Source: an uncultured Coriobacteriia bacterium (lineage in GTDB: Bacteria > Actinomycetota > Coriobacteriia > Coriobacteriales > QAMH01). From it: 7,658 nt of DNA. The stretch covers positions 1-7,658 of the forward strand of contig CASDTD010000045.1 in assembly GCA_949283445.1 (NCBI GenBank), written 5' to 3'. The position numbers and the translations under genes were made by a program. This document shows positions 1 through 5,400 of this stretch, piece after piece. The number at the start of each line of letters is the position of its first letter. The stretch's first letter is position 1. Under the pieces are notes generated by a model. That model was given only the letters and a program-made list of their open reading frames with translations. It was not told the DNA's origin and did not search any database.

Positions 1-59
1 CTTGTCAACCAGGAGACATCCCGTCCTGTCCAAGCAGGCGGCTTCGCGAATGAGGGGCA
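1..59 (+). other. Leader of the kinase gene or 3' end of a preceding gene
   Basis: The sequence before the kinase start is too short to identify. One frame reads from base 3 to a TGA at 51-53, ending just before the kinase start. Another reads from base 1 to a TAA at 79-81 and would overlap the kinase. Either could be the last codons of an upstream gene in the same operon, but codon use does not clearly favour one. I see no convincing sigma-70 promoter: a TTGTCA at 2-7 has no matching -10 box at normal spacing. The kinase promoter, if separate, probably lies further upstream. Confidence 0.3.
52..57 (+). promoter_or_regulatory. Ribosome-binding site of the kinase gene
   Basis: GAGGGG lies two bases before the ATG at 60; its GAGG core (52-55) leaves a gap of four. 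The spacing is short but usable. It supports the ATG at 60, which also places the Gly-rich loop at the usual distance from the N-terminus. Confidence 0.55.
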
Positions 60-1781
60 ATGGCAGAAGAAGGGTCCATAATCGGCGGGAGATACCGCAT
101 CCTCGCCCAGATCGGCGAAGGCGGCATGTCCCGCGTCTATCTCGCCTTAGACACCGTACTGAACAAGCAGTGGGCGGCAAAGGAAATCAAGCACGTCGAA
201 GACGCGACACAGCGCGAGCTCATCATCCAATCGCTCGTGACCGAATCGAACATGATCAAGCGCTTCGACCACCCGGCCATTCCCCGTATCGTCGACATCG
301 TCGACAACGACGGCACGCTCTACGTCATCATGGACTACGTCGAGGGACGCACACTTGACGAAATACTCAAGCGCGAGGGGCCCCAAGCCGAAGACGACGT
401 CGTGGACTGGGGCGTGCAGCTGTGCGACGTCCTCGACTACCTGCACAACCGCACGCCTCCCGTCGTCTACCGCGACATGAAACCCAGCAACGTCATGCTC
501 AAGCCCAACGGTCTCGTGCAGCTCATCGACTTCGGCATCGCGCGCGAATACCGCGACGAAGGCGCCGTCACTGCAGCGATCGGCGACACGGTGCAGCTGG
601 GAACGCCGGGTTTCGCGCCTCCGGAACAATACGGCGGCAGCGGGCAGACCGACGCGCGCTCGGACATCTACGCTTTAGGCGCGACGATGTACTTTCTTCT
701 GACGGGCAACAACCCCGCAGAACCGCCCTACACCATCCTGCCTGTGCGCCAGGTCGTGCCCGACATCTCTCCCGGCCTGGAGCGCATCATCGCCAAAGCG
801 ACGCAACAAGACCCTGCCGACCGTTTTTCCAGCTGCGCCGAGATGGCTTACGAGCTCGAACACTACCACGAAGCCGATGGCGCGCACCGCCTTCAGCTCA
901 AACGCAAGTGGCATCTGTTCTTGGGCACCTGCATCGCCGCCGCGTGCTTTCTCGTGCTTGGCGTGAGCGGCACCGTCTTGCAGCAGGCCACGTTGTCCTC
1001 GGACTTCGACCACTGGATGACCGTGGGCAAACAGTCCTCCGACGAGACCGAAGCGGCCAAGGCCTATGCCCAGGCAGCCCAGATACGCCCCGGCAGCACC
1101 GAACCGTATATGGGCATGGCGGAGCTCTTCCGTACCGACCAGGCGTTCACGAGCAACGAGGAATACCTCATGCGCCAGTCCCTCCTGCCCCAGCTGGGCG
1201 CCTTCAAGCACGACGCGGCGTGGGCGGACATGTGCTTCACCATCGGCAAGCTCTACTGGTACAACTATCAGGTGGCCGAAGACGGGCAAAACGAGACTGC
1301 CTACGAGTCGGGCAGGTCGGAGCGCATCAGAGCGGCAAGCCAGTGGATGCGCGACGCCGCTTCCGTTGAAGGTTACGCAAACCACGAGCTCGCGCAGGCG
1401 TATGCCGATATCGCGGACTTCAACACCGACATCGTCCCCCTCATCAACGAGGGCTCCGATGCGGGACAGTACGCACCGTACTTCGAGAGACTCGACTACC
1501 TCGTGGGCGCGGTCGGCTCCGAAAACAACGATGTCATCAAGCTCGAGGCGGCAAACCTCGCGCTCGACGCGCTGACGACGTACCCGCGCAAGTTCCGGGC
1601 AGACGGCATCTCCCAAGATCGGCTGCTCGCTCTCGCCGACAAGGCGGTCGCCCTGGGGGTAGGCGTGCAACCAACCACGGCGCGTCTCGACGGCGAACAG
1701 CAGCGGGTAAAGAAACAGGCGCAATCGACGCGGGAGGCAATCGCGAACGCGTTCGTCGACATCGAGGGGAGCCGCGCATGA
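60..1781 (+). CDS. Membrane Ser/Thr protein kinase with outer TPR-like helical domain
   Basis: This 573-residue protein should phosphorylate Ser/Thr on target proteins using ATP at the inner face of the membrane. The kinase domain spans about residues 11-268: Gly-rich loop GEGGMSRV (19-26), ATP-anchoring Lys41 in AAKEI, helix-C Glu62, catalytic loop YRDMKPSN (137-144; Asp139, Lys141, Asn144), DFG (157-159), GTPGFAPPEQY (181-191), Asp202 and late Arg255. All catalytic residues are present, so it looks active. The HRD His is Tyr137, and APE reads PPE. Thr171, Thr177 and Thr182 in the activation loop are candidate autophosphorylation sites. After KRK (281-283) comes one membrane helix (about 286-306). 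Residues 308-573 lie outside; 332-357 resemble one TPR hairpin, and the rest is helix-rich with GKLYWYNYQ and a REAIANAF motif near the end. From memory, this outer domain recurs in clostridial kinases; there are no PASTA repeats. The stop overlaps the next start (ATGA), which suggests joint production with the small TTML protein, a likely substrate (inference). Ligand and targets are unknown. Confidence 0.96.
   Translation: MAEEGSIIGGRYRILAQIGEGGMSRVYLALDTVLNKQWAAKEIKHVEDATQRELIIQSLVTESNMIKRFDHPAIPRIVDIVDNDGTLYVIMDYVEGRTLDEILKREGPQAEDDVVDWGVQLCDVLDYLHNRTPPVVYRDMKPSNVMLKPNGLVQLIDFGIAREYRDEGAVTAAIGDTVQLGTPGFAPPEQYGGSGQTDARSDIYALGATMYFLLTGNNPAEPPYTILPVRQVVPDISPGLERIIAKATQQDPADRFSSCAEMAYELEHYHEADGAHRLQLKRKWHLFLGTCIAAACFLVLGVSGTVLQQATLSSDFDHWMTVGKQSSDETEAAKAYAQAAQIRPGSTEPYMGMAELFRTDQAFTSNEEYLMRQSLLPQLGAFKHDAAWADMCFTIGKLYWYNYQVAEDGQNETAYESGRSERIRAASQWMRDAASVEGYANHELAQAYADIADFNTDIVPLINEGSDAGQYAPYFERLDYLVGAVGSENNDVIKLEAANLALDALTTYPRKFRADGISQDRLLALADKAVALGVGVQPTTARLDGEQQRVKKQAQSTREAIANAFVDIEGSRA
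1764..1771 (+). promoter_or_regulatory. Ribosome-binding site of the TTML protein gene
   Basis: GAGGGGAG inside the kinase's last codons sits six bases before the ATG at 1778. Together with the ATGA overlap at 1778-1781 it supports this start and translational coupling to the kinase. Confidence 0.75.
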
Positions 1782-2314
1782 GTGCCGCAGCGTTCGGCTT
1801 GACGGCCATCATCTGCTATTCGCTGGCTGCGGTCTGCGTCGCCATCGCGGTCATCTTGTTCTTCGTCCTGCACATCCGCGACGTGTGCGACGACCTGACG
1901 GGACGCACCGCGCAACGCGCCATAGCGCAGCTGCGAAGCGGCAGCTCGAATCGTTCCAAGTTCTTCGGCGGAGAAGAGCGTGGGGCAGCTGCGAAAAATG
2001 CCGGCAAGCGCCGCTCGAGCCTGCAGAAAGACTCCAGCGGCAGCCTGAAACTCAGGCATTTCTCCAACGAGGACAACATACCCACGGCGCACATGGACGA
2101 AGACGCCGCGGCCACCACCATGCTCGGCGCGCAGGCAGATGAGGCCGATGCGATGCCCACTACTATGCTCGGCGCAGCAGACGGCACCGTCGAGGCGCCG
2201 TGCAGCGAAGACGATATGGCCACGACGATGCTTTCCGCAAGCGGTGCAGACCCCGAGGACAGCCTCTCGACGACGATGCTTTCCGCACCAGGCGGCAAAG
2301 GAGGCGCACGATGA
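1778..2314 (+). CDS. Small single-helix membrane protein with four TTML motifs, probable phospho-docking platform
   Basis: This 178-residue protein has no family name I can give with confidence. Residues 5-31 form one strong membrane helix with no charged residues before it. The next stretch (32-95) is basic and includes DLTGRTAQRAI (39-49), a motif I recall from small uncharacterised Gram-positive membrane proteins. By the positive-inside rule the C-terminus is cytoplasmic, on the kinase-domain side. Residues 96-170 are acidic, low in complexity and probably disordered, with Thr-Thr-Met-Leu at 113-116, 128-131, 149-152 and 165-168. Each copy follows Asp/Glu residues and is followed by Gly-Ala or Ser-Ala. 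Thr103 in NIPTAHMDED is another possible site. Paired Thr in an acidic setting suits bacterial Ser/Thr kinase substrates, and pThr-x-x-Leu suits FHA domains with an aliphatic +3 preference (known of FHA domains generally). The inferred role is a membrane platform phosphorylated by the kinase encoded just upstream. It overlaps both neighbours by four bases. There is no catalytic motif. Confidence 0.9.
   Translation: MSAAAFGLTAIICYSLAAVCVAIAVILFFVLHIRDVCDDLTGRTAQRAIAQLRSGSSNRSKFFGGEERGAAAKNAGKRRSSLQKDSSGSLKLRHFSNEDNIPTAHMDEDAAATTMLGAQADEADAMPTTMLGAADGTVEAPCSEDDMATTMLSASGADPEDSLSTTMLSAPGGKGGAR
2114..2281 (+). repeat. Four spaced TTML motifs in the small membrane protein
   Basis: Thr-Thr-Met-Leu is encoded at 2114-2125, 2159-2170, 2222-2233 and 2270-2281. 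Start-to-start spacing is 15, 21 and 16 residues. The Thr codon pairs are ACC ACC, ACT ACT, ACG ACG and ACG ACG, with Leu as CTC, CTC, CTT, CTT. The protein motif is therefore kept while the DNA differs. The linkers are not alike beyond acidic residues 3-8 positions before the motif and GA or SA after it. This looks like short linear motifs rather than a folded repeat. Confidence 0.9.
2297..2304 (+). promoter_or_regulatory. Ribosome-binding site of the giant surface protein gene
   Basis: AAAGGAGG, nearly a perfect Shine-Dalgarno sequence, lies six bases before the ATG at 2311, inside the last codons of the TTML gene. With the ATGA overlap at 2311-2314 it fixes the start of the giant gene and implies coupled but independently strong initiation. 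Confidence 0.85.
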
Positions 2315-2418
2315 GGCCACCACGCGTAAATGACAAGATCACGACGGGCGTCAGCGCAATCGTCGCGGTCTCGCTTGTCGCCAGCATGACCTTTCCGCTC
2401 ACGTCGACCGCCTATGCA
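2311..2418 (+). other. Signal peptide of the giant surface protein
   Basis: Residues 1-36 hold Arg2, Arg5 and Lys9, then a hydrophobic stretch (ITTGVSAIVAVSLVASMTF), then an Ala-x-Ala-like site at residues 34-36 (AYA) before Asp37. The length suits high-GC Gram-positive Sec substrates. There is no lipobox Cys and no twin-Arg motif. Confidence 0.85.
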
Positions 2419-5400
2419 GACGCCGCCAGCAGCTCGGACCGCACAGCGCCCTCGAACACATCAGATGAGCCTGCCAAGGCGATAGAGGGACAACTCTCCT
2501 TCGTCGAGCAGACCGTCTACATCCCCTACGGCGTCAATATCGACGAATGGCTCGCCAGGGCAGATGTCAAGATCCTGCAAGACGAAAGCGGCCAGCTGTT
2601 CAGCGCGAAAGAGCTGTCCTCCCTTTTCGAGAAAACGACGCCACCGCTCAGATACACGGGGCAAAGCTACCCTGCAGCCGACTTGGAAACGCCGCAAAGC
2701 ATATCGGGGCTGCTGCAGTGGGGCACGCTTGCCGCAGGCGCCCCAGACATCGAGCTGCCTGATCTGGCGACGCTGGATCTTCAGATGACCCAGCTCGCAA
2801 ATGAAGGCGCGAGCCTCCCTCTTGCCCCCGACATCGTCTGCACCCGGCTGCTGGCTATCACAGATGACAAGGGGGATGCCTCATGGCGCCTTGCTGGCTC
2901 GGCTGCCGAGGGAACCCGCAAGCTGTGGGTGAATGCAAACGACGCCGTGCAAGATGACGGCGTGAGCATCGCGGCATCGCAAAACAGCGAGCTGAAGGCC
3001 ACTGTCTCCCTCTTTGCATCTCTCGATGCGCAAGGGGCATTCTCCAATACAGAACCTGTCAAAGTGCGTGACGCGGGGTGCGTGTTCGTCAAGCTCCCCT
3101 GCGACGTGACGACTGTCGACAAGAACACGGGCAGGGAAACAACCCTGTGCAAGGGGCAGGTGGTACGGCTTCCCGTCGTATCCGACAAAACTTCCCCGGA
3201 AATCGGCGCTATAACCGTCAGCGGCGCCGACGGCACGCCGCTCGACCTTGCAAGCATGTGGACCGACGGCAACCGCCTGTCCGTGGGCAGCACTGGCATC
3301 ACCATCACAGCACCCATAACCGACGGAGCCGAAGACGGGCAAGCGGAGCCTTCGGGCATCGCAACGGTGCAGTTGCGCGTCGGCAAAGGTCAAAACGCCC
3401 CGCATTTCGACGCGACATCATTCGAAGACGGCGTCGCGCGCTTTGCCCTCGACATCGACACGCTTGGAGCAGAAGGCGTCTACGAACTTTCCCAGATGGC
3501 CATCGAGACAAGCGACGCCGCCGGAAACATCAGCTCCAAGACGCTCGCCCAGGCAAGCCCCCTGGCCGAAGCTGGCATCAAATTCGTGGAACTCATCGAC
3601 GAGCAGGCGGCGGACAACAAGCCGCAGGCTAGCATCGCTGCCACGTCGGTTGCAGGCGAAGACGACGGCGTGCAGTACGTGACCAGCGCGGGCGGGACGC
3701 ATGTGACCTTCCGCGTCCTCGACAAGCGCCTGTCGGATTTGCTGGCCAAGGAAAGCTGGCTTTCCAGCGAGCCTTTGAGCTACACGGTAAACGACGGCGA
3801 GAAGGTCCTCATCGATCCGAGCACGCTGCAGGTACTGGGAAGCGAGTCGAATCTCTACCAGAGCACGCAGGCACTCGACCTCGTCGAGGAAGGACGCTAT
3901 AAGATCGAATTCGACTACACGGGCGCCGCGCGCTATTTTATCGGCATCCCCATCGGCAGCTTCAAAGATTCGGCATCGGCAGACATCGTCGTCGACCGTA
4001 CCGCCCCACAGGTGAAAAGCGTCGAGCTGTCAAACGGCTATGACGAAGATGCAGAGCTCGCCCGTTCGCTCGAGCAGCTTGGCGGCGCCAATGCGCTCAT
4101 AGGCGCCGAACGCACCATCGACGTGCGCATCGACGACCTCCCCGGCTCTTCTGCCCCTGCAGGAGCAGAGACCTCCGGACTCTCGAGCGCGCGCATCGAG
4201 TGGGTGCGTCACGACCGTCTCGACGCAACTGACACCGGAAAGACGGAAAAGCGCGACGCCACGTCATCGGAGCTCAAAGACGAGGTGCTCCACATCAATC
4301 TGGACGAGCAGGGCATCTACCGTCTTTCGGACATCAACCTCGTCTTGCACGACAGTGCCGGCAACGAGCGCACCGTCAACTTGGCCGAGCACCTTTCCAC
4401 CCTGCCCGAAGAACAGCGCGCCTACTGGGATTTCTCGACAATCATCGTCGACGAAAACGACCAGGCGAAAACCGGTCTGTCCGTCTCTTCAGCAACCGAT
4501 GCGAAAGACCGCGCGGGAACGACGGTCTACGGCAAAGACGTGAACGTGACGGCCTGGATCGCGAACGACCCGCTCGCCTTCGTCTACGCGAAAACCGACG
4601 CGTTCAAGCGCAACATCGGCGTCTCCTTGAAGCCGGATGGTGTTAACACGCCTGCAGGAGAGCTGACCTTCGGTGAGATGACCTACGACGACGCGACAGG
4701 GCGCTGGGACCTTCCCCTCGGGTTGCCGAAAGACGCGCAGGGCGCCGTCCTCAACGGGCGCTACGAGCTCTCGTTTGCCTATCGAGACGTCGAGCCCGCA
4801 ACGCAGGACTTCATCGTCGACTCGCACGCGCCGCAGCTGACCGACGTCCGGCTGGAAGGTAGTGTAGACGAAAACGCCGACATCGCGCATCTCGGGTCGA
4901 GAAGCGTGCTCGTCGGAACAGAGCGCTCTATACGCGTGCGCGTGCAGGACCTCCTGGACGCCACGGACTCGTCCGGGAAGCGCGATCAGGAACACACGTC
5001 CGGCGTGAAGGCGGAACAGACGGGAACGGATGGCAGACCCCAAGGAGACGCGGTCGTCACGCTCAGCCTTTCCCGCACACCTTCTCTCAACCCCAGCGAC
5101 ACGCCCGAGAAGCTTTCCGACCGCATCATGTCGGTTGGAGAAGACGGCTGGACGACTATCGAGTTCGACGAGGCCGGCGTATACGACCTGAACGACATCG
5201 TGTTCACCGTCGAAGACAATGCGGGCAACACGGCACAGATTTCGCTGCGCGACTACATCGCGGCACTTCCGGCTGAGGAACGAGCCGCCTGGAACTTCGA
5301 TGCCATACTCGTGGATTCCGAGCAAAGCGCGTCCGAACGTTCCGTCAGCCTCACGGTTCAAGACGCCCCGGGTACCCCCGAAAGCGAAGATGCGGAAGGC

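Noticed and set aside
1..59. Possible sigma-70 promoter from TTGTCA at 2-7
   Set aside because: No acceptable -10 hexamer at 15-19 bases downstream.
2..358. Plus-strand frame of 118 codons overlapping the kinase start
   Set aside because: Arg-rich out-of-frame translation; the overlapping kinase frame carries the Gly-rich loop and catalytic Lys.
422..1369. Second plus-strand frame of 315 codons inside the kinase
   Set aside because: Extremely Arg/His/Pro-rich, as expected for an out-of-frame reading of GC-rich DNA; the kinase frame has all the catalytic motifs.
675..1724. Long minus-strand open frame of 349 codons opposite the kinase
   Set aside because: It lies wholly opposite a clearly conserved kinase frame; GC-rich codons leave the antisense frame open. 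The translation has no recognisable domain.
2114..2281. TTML region as a recent tandem DNA repeat or recombination site
   Set aside because: Spacing is irregular, linkers differ and synonymous codons differ, so it is not a simple DNA repeat.
3078..3632. Plus-strand Arg-rich frame inside the giant gene as a basic nucleic-acid-binding protein
   Set aside because: Out-of-frame shadow: the high Arg content follows from GC-rich codons read in a shifted frame, and no start signal supports it.
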